Assembly (NCBI GenBank): GCA_045866215.1
Contig: AP035880.1
Coordinates: 4,216,001 to 4,280,000 of the forward strand
Origin: Croceivirga sp009797885
GTDB taxonomy: Bacteria; Bacteroidota; Bacteroidia; Flavobacteriales; Flavobacteriaceae
DNA length: 64,000 bases
Reading direction: 5' to 3'
Positions 55,835-64,000 of this stretch are shown in pieces (the first letter of the stretch is position 1; every line of letters starts with the position of its first letter). Under the pieces are notes generated by a model, which saw only the letters and a program-made list of their open reading frames with translations, was not told where the DNA came from and did not search any database. Position numbers and translations under genes: made by a program.

Positions 55835-56311
55835 TCAGTGCTTGTTGTTGTTCCTATAATCCTGATCTACCATGGGCCCCAATTTTTTTCCTCCCATGAT
55901 ATGCATGTGTAGGTGAAAGACGGATTGCCCGGAGTCTTCATTGTTATTTATGGAAAGGCGATATCCCGACTCGGAAATTCCATGTTCCTTGGCCAGCTTT
56001 TTTGCCACTAGAAAGAGCTTGCCGAGAACAAGGGCATCTTCCTCTTCCATATCGTTAATCGTATGGATTTCCTTTTTGGGAACAATCAAAAAATGCACGG
56101 GGGCCTGGGGCCTTAACGGAACAAAGGCTATGATTTCCCCATCTTCATAAACGATGTCCGCAGGAGCTTCACGATTGATGATTTTTGTAAAAACCGAACC
56201 CTTTTCAATTTTTTCCGCTTTCTGTTTTAGGTATTCGGCACTTTGGGACCGCACATGATTGGTGCACATGATACCAAGAATACTGAAAATGAAGAATTGT
56301 AACTTTATCAT
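55835..56311 (-). CDS. HIT-family protein with apparent signal peptide
   Basis: The 158-residue protein carries the histidine-triad motif VFHLHMHIMGG (HxHxH) and the upstream HFLIVPKKEIHTIND block of the Hint/HinT nucleotide-binding family, which hydrolyses AMP-lysine and related phosphoramidates. Unusually, the residues ahead of the domain (MIKLQFFIFSILGIMCTNH, then VRSQSAEYL) form a hydrophobic segment ending at a plausible signal-peptidase site. Most HIT proteins are cytosolic. If the start is instead near GSVFTKII the protein would be cytosolic, but no good start codon lies there. Confidence 0.8.
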   Translation of the reverse strand: MIKLQFFIFSILGIMCTNHVRSQSAEYLKQKAEKIEKGSVFTKIINREAPADIVYEDGEIIAFVPLRPQAPVHFLIVPKKEIHTINDMEEEDALVLGKLFLVAKKLAKEHGISESGYRLSINNNEDSGQSVFHLHMHIMGGKKLGPMVDQDYRNNNKH

Positions 56312-56492
56312 TTTGATGGCTAATTTAGACCTGAAATTAGTAATCATTCCTGTAAATACGTTGGGGAACAAGGCGTTTATCAATCCTTGGTTTTGAAAGT
56401 AAGCGGTTTTTTACATTATTTCTCCATTAAGATTTTTGGTACCATTTTAGTTTTGATTTGTTTTTGACGTATTTCGCAAAAAAATTTGGATT
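56312..56492. other. Divergent intergenic region, no gene
   Basis: 180 bases between the HIT gene and the nucleotidase gene. A degenerate -7 box TATTTCGC at about 56470 may serve the plus-strand operon. Nothing else is recognisable. Confidence 0.3.
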
Positions 56493-57014
56493 ATGACCCT
56501 TTTCATAGATATGGACGAGGTAATTGCCGATGCCTATCAAGCCCACATCGATATCTATCACCACGAGTACGGAACTTCTTTTACCAAAGCACAGTGCTCA
56601 GGAAAGGAATTTTGGCGTATGGTTCCGGAAGCACATCAAGCCAGTGTTAAGGAACACGCAAACAGGATTGGTTTTTTCAAGGATTTAGCCGTGATTCCGG
56701 ATAGTCAGGAAGTCATAAAGGAATTGTTCAAAAAGTATCAGGTGTATATAGCCAGCGCGGCAATGCAATTTCCCTATTCCTTAAAGGAAAAGTCGGATTG
56801 GCTCGATGAGTTTTTCCCGTTCATCCCTTGGCAACACAGGATACTATGTGGGCACAAGCATATTCTAAAAGGCGATATTCTCATTGACGATAGAAGCTAT
56901 AATCTAGATAAATTTGAGGGGAGACGCCTATTGTTTACGTCACCCCATAATACCAATACCAAAGATTTTGAACGCGTATCCACATGGAAAGAAATAGCTT
57001 TACTACTTTTATGA
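56493..57014 (+). CDS. 5'(3')-deoxyribonucleotidase (NT5C type)
   Basis: This 173-residue HAD-fold phosphatase has motif I LFIDMDEVIADAY (3-15) with the two catalytic aspartates, a cap with SGKEFWRMVPE, motif II ASAAMQFP and motif IV ILIDDRSYNLDKF. It would dephosphorylate deoxyribonucleoside monophosphates. It begins a run of three tightly packed genes (nucleotidase, esterase, dipeptidase) with 1-base gap and 1-base overlap. Confidence 0.85.
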   Translation: MTLFIDMDEVIADAYQAHIDIYHHEYGTSFTKAQCSGKEFWRMVPEAHQASVKEHANRIGFFKDLAVIPDSQEVIKELFKKYQVYIASAAMQFPYSLKEKSDWLDEFFPFIPWQHRILCGHKHILKGDILIDDRSYNLDKFEGRRLLFTSPHNTNTKDFERVSTWKEIALLLL

Positions 57015-57015
57015 T

Positions 57016-57726
57016 ATGCGGTTTTTTATTCCAATCGTGGTTGCCACCTTTGTGCTACAGGCCTGTTCTGCACAAGCTGATCTTATTGAAGGCGAACAGC
57101 ATATACGGGTAGAGGAAACCTTGCAATATTATCTCTTTTATCCACCGGGTTATTTTGAAGGGGAAGAGGCAACCTATGGGATACTGCTCTTTCTCCACGG
57201 TGGGGGAGAAGCTGGCGGAGAATTGGATGCCCTGCAAAAGAACGGCCCTCCCAAAATGATGGCAGAGGGTTATCCTTTTCCCTTTTTGGTTTTGGCCCCA
57301 CAGAACCCCCATCAAAAAAAGTGGTGGGACATTAAAGCAGTAAATCAATTGTTGGATTCCATAGTGGCGAACAATAGGGTGGATAAAAATAGAGTGTATT
57401 TAACAGGGCTAAGCAGGGGAGGAAGTGCAGCATGGGAAATGGCCGTACAATATCCCGATAAGTTTGCTGCACTGGCGGTAGTTTGCGGAATGGCGCCCAC
57501 ACCTTATGCCCATTGGTTGGAAAAGAAAATGCCCATTTGGGTGTTCCATGGGGCAGAGGACCAAGTAATCCCAGTTGCAGAATCGGATAATATGGTCCGG
57601 AAGTTAGTGGAAATGGGGTACGATGTAAAATACAGCCGTTATGAAAATATAGGCCATAACTCATGGGAACAAGCGTACACTACCGAAGAATTGTACCAAT
57701 GGATGGCAAATCAAAAGAAGGAATAA
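57016..57726 (+). CDS. Alpha/beta-hydrolase lipoprotein (esterase/peptidase)
   Basis: The 236-residue envelope lipoprotein (lipobox LQAC, Cys17) is a serine alpha/beta hydrolase related to carboxylesterases and PHB-depolymerase-like enzymes. LFLHGGGEAGG gives the oxyanion hole, GLSRGGSAAWEMA the nucleophile serine (about 135), GAEDQVIPV the acid and IGHNSWEQAY the histidine. Substrate is unknown. It starts one base after the nucleotidase stop and its TAA overlaps the next ATG. Confidence 0.82.
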   Translation: MRFFIPIVVATFVLQACSAQADLIEGEQHIRVEETLQYYLFYPPGYFEGEEATYGILLFLHGGGEAGGELDALQKNGPPKMMAEGYPFPFLVLAPQNPHQKKWWDIKAVNQLLDSIVANNRVDKNRVYLTGLSRGGSAAWEMAVQYPDKFAALAVVCGMAPTPYAHWLEKKMPIWVFHGAEDQVIPVAESDNMVRKLVEMGYDVKYSRYENIGHNSWEQAYTTEELYQWMANQKKE

Positions 57727-58466
57727 TGTACAGGGTATTGATTATACTCGTTTTCTTTATGGGTTCTTGTAAACATTCCGAAAAGAATGGGGTTGGGACA
57801 TCCACAAACGGAGACGCGCTTCAGGAAAAGCAAGCGATCGATACTACAATTACCAAGGACACTTTGCCAGTTCAAGTTTCCAAAAGAAAAGTGCTGTACG
57901 ATTCTTTTGACGGTTTTGCCGATACCACTTTTGTACGCTTGGCTGATTTTAGCCATGACTTTGCCTATGATTTGCGCTATGCCACCACCAATAATTTCCT
58001 AAAATCCAAGGTGTATGACTGCGCCGAGTGCTATACCCGTGTAAAAACGGCAAGGGCCTTGATCAAGGCCAATGACGAATTTATGGGAAAGGGCTACCGA
58101 ATAAAATTCTTCGATTGTTATCGCCCCAATTGGGTGCAATTTAAAATGTGGAAATTGGTACCCAATCCCCAATATGTCGCCAACCCCGTTAAAGGTTCCA
58201 TACACAACAAAGGGGGTGCGGTTGACATTACCTTGGTGGATTTGGAGGGCAATGAATTGGATATGGGGACGGATTTTGACTTTTTTGGAAAAAGGGCCTA
58301 TCATGATAATACGGACCTTCCACAACATATTTTAAAGAATCGAAAACTGCTCAAGGAAACCATGGAGAAATATGGATTTTGGTCCATACGTACCGAATGG
58401 TGGCATTACAATCTTTCATCGGCCTCCCAAGATAAAATAGCCAATTTTAAATGGCCCTGTGACTGA
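57726..58466 (+). CDS. D-Ala-D-Ala dipeptidase (M15D, VanX/DdpX-like) lipoprotein
   Basis: The 246-residue protein starts at ATG 57726, overlapping the esterase stop in TAATG. Lipobox MGSC (Cys15) places it in the envelope. The zinc ligands are in SIHNKGGAVDITLVD (H, D) and EWWHYN (catalytic E, H); CAECYTRVKTARALIKA and DCYRPNWVQFKMW complete the family pattern. It cleaves D-alanyl-D-alanine from peptidoglycan turnover, giving alanine. No VanH/VanA neighbours are present, so vancomycin resistance is not implied. Confidence 0.88.
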   Translation: MYRVLIILVFFMGSCKHSEKNGVGTSTNGDALQEKQAIDTTITKDTLPVQVSKRKVLYDSFDGFADTTFVRLADFSHDFAYDLRYATTNNFLKSKVYDCAECYTRVKTARALIKANDEFMGKGYRIKFFDCYRPNWVQFKMWKLVPNPQYVANPVKGSIHNKGGAVDITLVDLEGNELDMGTDFDFFGKRAYHDNTDLPQHILKNRKLLKETMEKYGFWSIRTEWWHYNLSSASQDKIANFKWPCD

Positions 58467-58647
58467 GGGAAATTTTTATCGTGGGTATGGTTTTCCGCCG
58501 TTTTTTTATATCGGCATTTACTAAATTAGTTTCATACTAAACAGGATAAAGAGCACGAATAGGCTCATTGGATCCACCTACCATTAACCAAACAAGTATA
58601 TAAATTTAGCACTGAAAATTGGCCTTGCGATTATCCTTAATTCCTAA

Positions 58648-59271
58648 ATGAGACCGACCAAAAAGATCCACAGAAACTTTTTCGCATTAATCTATCTTAA
58701 TTCCATCGTTCCCTTAAGTACCGAAGTCAAGGGCTTTTTGGCCGAACATGTTAGAAGTATCCAGTTTTCCAAAGGAGATACCGTCTATAAAGAAGGGGAT
58801 ACCTGTACAAAATTGTATTTGATAAAAAAGGGACTTGTGCGAGGGTATTTTTTAAGTGGTGGGAAGGACGTGACCACTTGGATAAGTACTGATAATGAAA
58901 TTTTTACATCCATTACCGGGTTTTTTACAAACCAACCGGTAAAGGAGAACATCCAGTGTTTGGAAGATACCGATTGCCTGTATTTGGAGTATGGGGATTT
59001 GGAATATGGTATGCGTACATTCTCGGAATTTGGGGAGTTGTACCGCAAATTGTTGATCGATTATTATATCCATGCGGAAAATAGGGCCTTTATGGCTAGG
59101 ATTCCCAGCGCCCGGAAACGATGGAACTATTTTACGGAGACCAATAAACTTGAACTAATTGACAGAATACCAAATAAATACCTCTCCTCGTTATTGGCGA
59201 TGCGACCGGAGACCCTCTCCCGAATTATCAAGGAACACGCCGAATTCATGACGAAAAAAAGTACGGAATAA
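58648..59271 (+). CDS. Crp/Fnr-family transcription regulator
   Basis: The 207-residue regulator has an N-terminal cyclic-nucleotide-binding-like beta barrel (VRSIQFSKGDTVYKEGDTCT, LYLIKKGLVRGYF) and a C-terminal HTH (IPNKYLSSLLAMRPETLSRI). Key cAMP-contact residues are not conserved and there is no Fnr cysteine cluster, so the signal is unknown. It stands alone, 181 bases after the dipeptidase gene. TATAAATTTAG near 58600 resembles a -7 region. Confidence 0.8.
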   Translation: MRPTKKIHRNFFALIYLNSIVPLSTEVKGFLAEHVRSIQFSKGDTVYKEGDTCTKLYLIKKGLVRGYFLSGGKDVTTWISTDNEIFTSITGFFTNQPVKENIQCLEDTDCLYLEYGDLEYGMRTFSEFGELYRKLLIDYYIHAENRAFMARIPSARKRWNYFTETNKLELIDRIPNKYLSSLLAMRPETLSRIIKEHAEFMTKKSTE

Positions 59272-59822
59272 GCGGAAGGGTACCTAGGCCAACATTTGGG
59301 CATAACTATACGAAAGGTGCATATCATAGGTGTGCACTCAGCTTCCCCTTAGAGCAAATTTCGATCGTATTTCTATTGGGCAGGGATTCAAATATCAATC
59401 TAGGTATAGGTAAATATTACGAATACCATCCACTTTTTTGGCATGCAGCCAAGAGTCATTTTTAGGCTTTTGCGCTTGACGAAAACCAATTTGCCAAGGA
59501 ATTAATTGACATTTATCAAGCGAGTTCAAAATAATTTGAACCAAACAAAAATATTGCCGTTATCAATTTCGCACATAAAAAGCAAGAAAAGTATTACAAA
59601 TAAAAATTGATAACAAATGATTCAAATCTACTTTCACAAGCCTATTGCCAATGCGCTTCCCAAATCTGTGGGAGGTCGCTTCTCAAATAGTGTTCTGCCC
59701 CTATAAAGTTTGGCGCATTCCTGGGAAGACCAATGGAAATGGCTTTTGACCAGAGCGGTCCAGCTGGAATTTCCAGAAAACCCAAAATCAGTTTTAACCA
59801 AAATTAATTATCAAACCTTAAC
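59272..59822. other. 550-bp gap with decayed coding traces
   Basis: No intact gene. A stop-interrupted frame (about 59272-59534) ends in AFALDENQFAKELIDIYQAS, protein-like but preceded by an in-frame TAG at 59463-59465. A 29-codon ORF with ATG at 59617 ends at 59706. The palindrome GTTCAAA-ATAA-TTTGAAC lies at 59524-59541. The region probably holds the promoter of the DUF4347 gene and remnants of a lost gene. Confidence 0.35.
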
Positions 59823-60455
59823 ATGAAAAAACCTTTAAACCCCAACAGCTTCCATAAGAATGGGATGACTATAGTGGTTATCGTATTCCTAACATTTCTT
59901 TTTACGGGCCAATCCAAAGATTTGGCCTTTGTCAATCAAAATATTAAGCAAAAGCTACAGCTGGTAAACACTAACGTACCATCTGAGGAATTGGTCATTA
60001 TTGGGCATTCCTTTGACAATAAGATTTCACTAAAAGCTTCTTTGCCCGTTGAGGTAATGCTACTTGAAGTTTCTTATTCCGATGAGTTATTGACCCAATT
60101 GAACAACGCATTGGACAACAACCCCAACATTACCAATATTCATTTGTTTTCGAAAACCAATGAAAGTGCAATTGAATTGGGCAATGATATTTTGAATGGG
60201 GATACCCTTGAGACCTATACGGATGTTCTAGAGGATATTTCGGCACATCAAGGCGGGAATGATCTGAACCTTTTTGTCTACAGTTGCTCCCTCTCGGACA
60301 ATGCAAATGGCCTTTCTTTTTTAAGCCGATTGGCAAACAAGACCAAGTTCAATGTGTTGAGCGCTACAAACTGTAATTCCATACGGGATGAGGGTTTCGT
60401 TTTTGATTATAGCAGTGCAAACAAAGTGGTTCCCATGCCTGCCCTTTTTCACTAA
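59823..60455 (+). CDS. Stand-alone DUF4347 protein
   Basis: The 210-residue protein has a hydrophobic segment (residues 15-29, MTIVVIVFLTFLFTG) as signal peptide or anchor, then a DUF4347 domain: ITNIHLFSKTNESAIELGND, DTLETYTDVLEDIS, NDLNLFVYSCSLSDNANG and SRLANKTKFNVLSATNCN. DUF4347 normally forms the N-terminus of very long calcium-binding adhesins; here it is a separate gene 19 bases before such a protein, suggesting a split architecture and joint function. No enzymatic activity is known. Confidence 0.8.
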   Translation: MKKPLNPNSFHKNGMTIVVIVFLTFLFTGQSKDLAFVNQNIKQKLQLVNTNVPSEELVIIGHSFDNKISLKASLPVEVMLLEVSYSDELLTQLNNALDNNPNITNIHLFSKTNESAIELGNDILNGDTLETYTDVLEDISAHQGGNDLNLFVYSCSLSDNANGLSFLSRLANKTKFNVLSATNCNSIRDEGFVFDYSSANKVVPMPALFH

Positions 60456-60474
60456 ACCAATCTAAAACGTTACC

Positions 60475-63400
60475 ATGAAAATAGCTTTAAAACCGATTGC
60501 GGTACTATTGTACCTTATATCCACCTGCCTTGCTACCGCCCAGACTGTAGATATGGAGGTCCAGCAAGGCCCCAATATAGATGTTGTACTTACTGTAGGT
60601 ATCACCGATCAGGATATCGAAACCTTCGAGACCGATTTGGATAATGCACTTAGAAGTAAGGGCATACCGGCCGGAAAACTATCTGTCCAGGGTTTTGAAC
60701 GAACCACAATTTCTTCAAATGCTGCGGACGCAGCGGCCATCTTCAATAATTGGACCCGTTGGGGGTTCAATCCCCAGACATGGGAGTTTGTTGACGCCGA
60801 GAGGATTATCCGTAGGATCAATAATGATAGAATGGCAGGTTTTTATGATCCCAACTTTGATTCCTCCAATTATACCTTGGAAGTAGAGATGACCACAAAT
60901 GGTGGCGACGATGATGATATGGGGATTACTTTCGGTATGGGAAATGGAGCTGTGGGATCCTATCTTTTTAACTTATCCGGACGTGTTAGAACTTTTACGA
61001 CCAATGAATATATACCAGGCGATGGATTTGCAAGTGGTCTTTACCAAATAACCCGGGATGATGGCAACTCAAATCCACAACATTACATTCAAGGAATCCA
61101 GGGAGCTGCATCCACAGTCTTTAACAACGCGAGTAATAACACGACGTGGTATGCCGTAAAATTGGAGGTAAAAGGCAGAAATGCCAAAATCTGGGTGGAT
61201 GATGTACTATTGATAGATTATACTGCACCACAGGATATTGGGGGGAGTTATGGATTCTTTTCAAATAGCCAACCCAACGCCACATTTAGAAATATTGAGG
61301 TTACCAGTCTCAGCTTAAAAAAGTTCAAGGATGTTTTAAGGGAACCACAATGGCGAAATAGTGCCATGCGCTTCAATGTCAATCTTGATGATCAGGAAGT
61401 TGAGGATTTCGATAACGATGAGGACCTGTCCGAAATATTGATGCGCACCATAAACGAGGATGTGCATTACATCGGTTGGGGTAATAATATCAATCAGGCA
61501 CAGTTTGAACGCTTCGTTACCCAAAACAATAATAAAGGAACCTTTATCAATCGGGATATGGGAACCTATAGCAGTTGGATAGATGATATGGCCCAATACA
61601 TTTATGATCAATACAATCTTGGGACAATTACTCAAGGTGAAATTTTCTTTACGGACCGATCTGTTGAAATTGCGGTAACCCCTGAGCAGTTAAAGACCAA
61701 TACTGCCAATTCCAGCTATCCTAACGGACGTTGGCGGATTACCCATGATGAAACGTATTTTGACAATAACCAAGGTCGGGCTTCATGGAGTGGCCTATAC
61801 CTCGAGGACATCCCAGAGGTGTATGACAAAGTCGGGAAATACACGTTTACCTTCGAGGATTTACCAACTGCACCTACCGTACTGTTCTTTCACAGAAGGC
61901 CTGTTGCCAGTTTTACCTATAGTGCGGGCACCGGTCTCATCAATAACACCTCCTATGATTTGGATGGGGGTGCAAATAACGGCATTGCCCAATCCGAGTG
62001 GAGGTGGAAATCGGTCGATGCCAATACCACAAACGATTGGACCATTGGGCAATTTGATAGAAATGCCGTCCCCGACGGACAGTATCTTATCATGTTACGG
62101 GTACAGGATTTCCAAAATACCTGGAGTAATCCAACAAGTATTTATGTGGAAAAAACAAGTGCTTCTGGAGGTAATGATGACTTGCCCATTGCCCAATTCA
62201 ACTTACTTCCGGACGTTTTGAATACCTTTTCCGGTAACATGACCGTAACCATTGAGGATAACTCGGTGGATCCCTTTGGGAGGAATCTTACCGTCCAGGA
62301 ATGGATCGTAACACAACGGGTGTTCGATAGCAACGGAGACCCCACGGATACCGAAATCTATAATGCCAGCATACCCTTAACGGACTTTTCGGCATACAAC
62401 AACCTAAGTGCGGAATACATTATAAGTCTCCGCACGCAGACCGATACGGGCGTATGGTCCTTGCCCTTTTTTAGGTCCTTGACCATTATCGACGATGATA
62501 CCAATCCAACGATAACCGCAGATCCCGCTAATGGGACCATAGATACGGACACTACCATACAGCTCACATTTTCCGACGAAAGTGGGGGAAGTGGATTTGA
62601 TGTACAACGCTATGCCTTTTTTCAAAGTGATACGCCTCCTGCCAATGACGCGTCCGATTGGACTTCCTTGAGCAACAGTCAATCCAAGGAGGTTTCCTTT
62701 ACGGAAGGCGGAACGGGTTGGTATATCCATGCCCAGGCCAGTGACAATGCCGGTAATATAGCGACCCAATCTTTTGGACCCTTTGATGTGACCCTTGTTT
62801 TAAGTGCCGTGGATGACTTGGCCCTGACCGATGAAGATACGGCAACGGATCCCATTGAAATTCTGTTCAATGATAAATTTGACACCAGCGATTTTCCCTT
62901 GATTACCATTACCGCTCAAGGAACCAAGGGAACGGCAATCATAGATGGAAGTAACCAAATGGTGTATACGCCCAATGAAAACGAAAATGGGGCGGATACC
63001 GTAACCTATCAATTACAAGATACCAATACCATATCAACTGCCGAGGTGACCATTTCCATACGGGCAGTGGACGATCCCCCGGTGGCCGTTGCGGACAACT
63101 TTAGCGTGGACGAAAATGCCACATTAAATGAAAATGTAGCTACCAATGATGTTGAACCGGATGGTGATGTGCGAAGCTATCATGAAATTAGCGGACCTTC
63201 CCATGCTGCCAGCTTTACCTTGAACAGTGATGGTTCCTTTACCTATGAGCACGATGGGGGGGAGGATATCCAGGATACCTTTACGTACAATTTTGAGGAT
63301 GCAAATGCTTTTTCTGAAACCGTAACCGTTACCCTGACCATAAATCCAATAAACGATTTGCCCGAAGGGGGCGATATTACACTGGATGTCGTTGAGGATG

Positions 63401-64000
63401 TTCCCTTCAGTTTTTCAAATACTGATTTTACATTTACCGATGTTGACACGGGCGACAGCTTTAGTGGCATTCAGGTGGTAAGTCTGCCCTTAAGTGGAAC
63501 ACTTACCTACAACGGAAATCCAGTATCGGTCAATGATCTCATTGATGATGTGACAAACTTGGTCTATACCACAGGAACTGGGGAATTCGGTTCGGACTAC
63601 GCCACATTTGGTTTCAAAGTAAAGGATAGTGAAAATGCGTTAAGTACCACTACCTATACCAATACCATAACCGCTTTGGAGGATACCGATGGTGATGGAG
63701 ATCCCAATACTACGGATGACGACGATGACAATGACGGGACCCTGGATACGGATGATGATTTCCCGCTGGATGCCAATGAGGATACCGATACCGATGGTGA
63801 CGGCACGGGCGACAATGCGGATACGGACGACGATAACGATGGTACCCCGGATACGGACGATGATTTCCCGCTGGATGCCAACGAGGACACCGATACCGAC
63901 GGTGACGGAACGGGCGACAATGCGGATACGGACGACGATAACGATGGTACCCCGGATATGGACGATGATTTCCCGCTGGATGCCAATGAGGACACCGATA
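60475..64000 (+). CDS. Giant secreted multidomain adhesin-like protein (3' truncated by window)
   Basis: The frame opens at ATG 60475 and stays open to the end, at least 1,175 residues. A signal peptide (MKIALKPIAVLLYLISTCLA) is followed by a concanavalin-like beta region (about 95-290, ending in FSNSQPNATFRNIEV), PKD-like modules (about 480-560), Ig-like modules (640-770), three cadherin/VCBS-type repeats (about 778-1065: AVDDLALTDEDTATDPI, VDDPPVAVADNFSVDENATL, DITLDVVEDVPFSF), then Asp-rich DxDxDG calcium repeats of 35 residues. It resembles giant surface adhesins or gliding-type proteins exported by the type IX or type I route; the sorting domain lies beyond the window. Confidence 0.85.
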   Translation, partial: MKIALKPIAVLLYLISTCLATAQTVDMEVQQGPNIDVVLTVGITDQDIETFETDLDNALRSKGIPAGKLSVQGFERTTISSNAADAAAIFNNWTRWGFNPQTWEFVDAERIIRRINNDRMAGFYDPNFDSSNYTLEVEMTTNGGDDDDMGITFGMGNGAVGSYLFNLSGRVRTFTTNEYIPGDGFASGLYQITRDDGNSNPQHYIQGIQGAASTVFNNASNNTTWYAVKLEVKGRNAKIWVDDVLLIDYTAPQDIGGSYGFFSNSQPNATFRNIEVTSLSLKKFKDVLREPQWRNSAMRFNVNLDDQEVEDFDNDEDLSEILMRTINEDVHYIGWGNNINQAQFERFVTQNNNKGTFINRDMGTYSSWIDDMAQYIYDQYNLGTITQGEIFFTDRSVEIAVTPEQLKTNTANSSYPNGRWRITHDETYFDNNQGRASWSGLYLEDIPEVYDKVGKYTFTFEDLPTAPTVLFFHRRPVASFTYSAGTGLINNTSYDLDGGANNGIAQSEWRWKSVDANTTNDWTIGQFDRNAVPDGQYLIMLRVQDFQNTWSNPTSIYVEKTSASGGNDDLPIAQFNLLPDVLNTFSGNMTVTIEDNSVDPFGRNLTVQEWIVTQRVFDSNGDPTDTEIYNASIPLTDFSAYNNLSAEYIISLRTQTDTGVWSLPFFRSLTIIDDDTNPTITADPANGTIDTDTTIQLTFSDESGGSGFDVQRYAFFQSDTPPANDASDWTSLSNSQSKEVSFTEGGTGWYIHAQASDNAGNIATQSFGPFDVTLVLSAVDDLALTDEDTATDPIEILFNDKFDTSDFPLITITAQGTKGTAIIDGSNQMVYTPNENENGADTVTYQLQDTNTISTAEVTISIRAVDDPPVAVADNFSVDENATLNENVATNDVEPDGDVRSYHEISGPSHAASFTLNSDGSFTYEHDGGEDIQDTFTYNFEDANAFSETVTVTLTINPINDLPEGGDITLDVVEDVPFSFSNTDFTFTDVDTGDSFSGIQVVSLPLSGTLTYNGNPVSVNDLIDDVTNLVYTTGTGEFGSDYATFGFKVKDSENALSTTTYTNTITALEDTDGDGDPNTTDDDDDNDGTLDTDDDFPLDANEDTDTDGDGTGDNADTDDDNDGTPDTDDDFPLDANEDTDTDGDGTGDNADTDDDNDGTPDMDDDFPLDANEDTD
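63686..64000 (+). repeat. 105-bp Asp-rich calcium-binding tandem repeat
   Basis: The unit DDFPLDANEDTDTDGDGTGD plus NADTDDDNDGTPDTD recurs with an exact 105-base period (TTTCCCGCTGG at 63759, 63864 and 63969), nearly identical at DNA level. It is of thrombospondin type 3 style and continues past the window end. Confidence 0.9.

Noticed and set aside
57726..58466. Vancomycin-resistance role for the VanX-like dipeptidase
   Set aside because: No vanH, vanA or regulator genes are near, and Gram-negative DdpX-like enzymes serve peptidoglycan turnover.
63654..63995. Minus-strand serine/proline-rich frame opposite the giant protein
   Set aside because: It is a shadow of the 105-bp Asp-codon repeats; the sense strand has the clear coding signal.

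Overview
The window comes from a member of the Bacteroidota, almost certainly the family Flavobacteriaceae and probably marine. The 16S rRNA has flavobacterial signatures. Promoters follow the Bacteroidota TTG-N17-20-TAnnTTTG pattern instead of the sigma70 consensus, and Shine-Dalgarno sites are weak or absent. Conserved neighbourhoods (tgt-lptG, dnaB with its 'asparagine synthetase B' partner, TPR-DUF368-DUF368-aroE, split transketolase) are typical of this family. A sulfatase beside uronate-metabolism genes fits life on sulfated algal polysaccharide. The genus cannot be fixed from the sequence alone.

Layout. 1-5.0 kb is the edge of a polysaccharide-utilisation region: the tail of an unknown gene, an RraA-fold protein, mannonate dehydratase, a secreted sulfatase and a secreted beta-helix protein. 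5.1-23 kb is mostly housekeeping: tRNA-Lys, aroK, a PyrR-like phosphoribosyltransferase, an S4 protein, lipoproteins, split transketolase, tgt-lptG, accA, dnaB, a HAD phosphatase, yjbQ and the thrS-infC-rpmI-rplT operon. 23.2-28.9 kb is a complete rRNA operon (16S, tRNA-Ile, tRNA-Ala, 23S, 5S) with promoter and terminator; its spacer also holds a decayed tRNA-Ala-like copy. Directly behind the operon lies the C-terminal stump of an amidohydrolase gene.

29-36 kb holds a TrhA/hemolysin-III protein, a large Ig-like lipoprotein, a PAP2 phosphatase paired with an ArnT-like glycosyltransferase, a ZIP transporter and an RlmL-like methyltransferase. 36-54.7 kb is a long minus-strand stretch: a DUF349 protein with a 4 x 120-bp repeat, aroE, two DUF368 (PopT-type) proteins, TPR proteins, a class III aminotransferase, an OstA-like LPS-transport protein, pabC/pabB, purA, a Fur-family regulator, a Rel/SpoT enzyme, an M48 protease and a TrmH-family methyltransferase. 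55-59.3 kb has lipoproteins, an apparently exported HIT protein, a nucleotidase, an esterase, a D-Ala-D-Ala dipeptidase and a Crp/Fnr regulator. From 59.8 kb to the end, a stand-alone DUF4347 protein precedes a giant multidomain secreted protein that runs off the window inside a 105-bp Asp-rich calcium-binding repeat.

Likely functional links. Sulfatase, beta-helix protein and mannonate dehydratase would desulfate and break down a uronate-containing glycan, with the RraA-like protein a candidate downstream lyase. PAP2, ArnT-like transferase, two DUF368 proteins, LptG and the OstA-like protein all serve envelope lipid and LPS traffic. aroK and aroE supply chorismate, which pabB/pabC use for folate. 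The most unusual items are the tRNA-like remnant in the rRNA spacer, the amidohydrolase stump behind the operon, the DUF4347/giant-protein pair, the terminator abutting an S4-protein start codon, and a 13-mer motif shared between distant intergenic regions.
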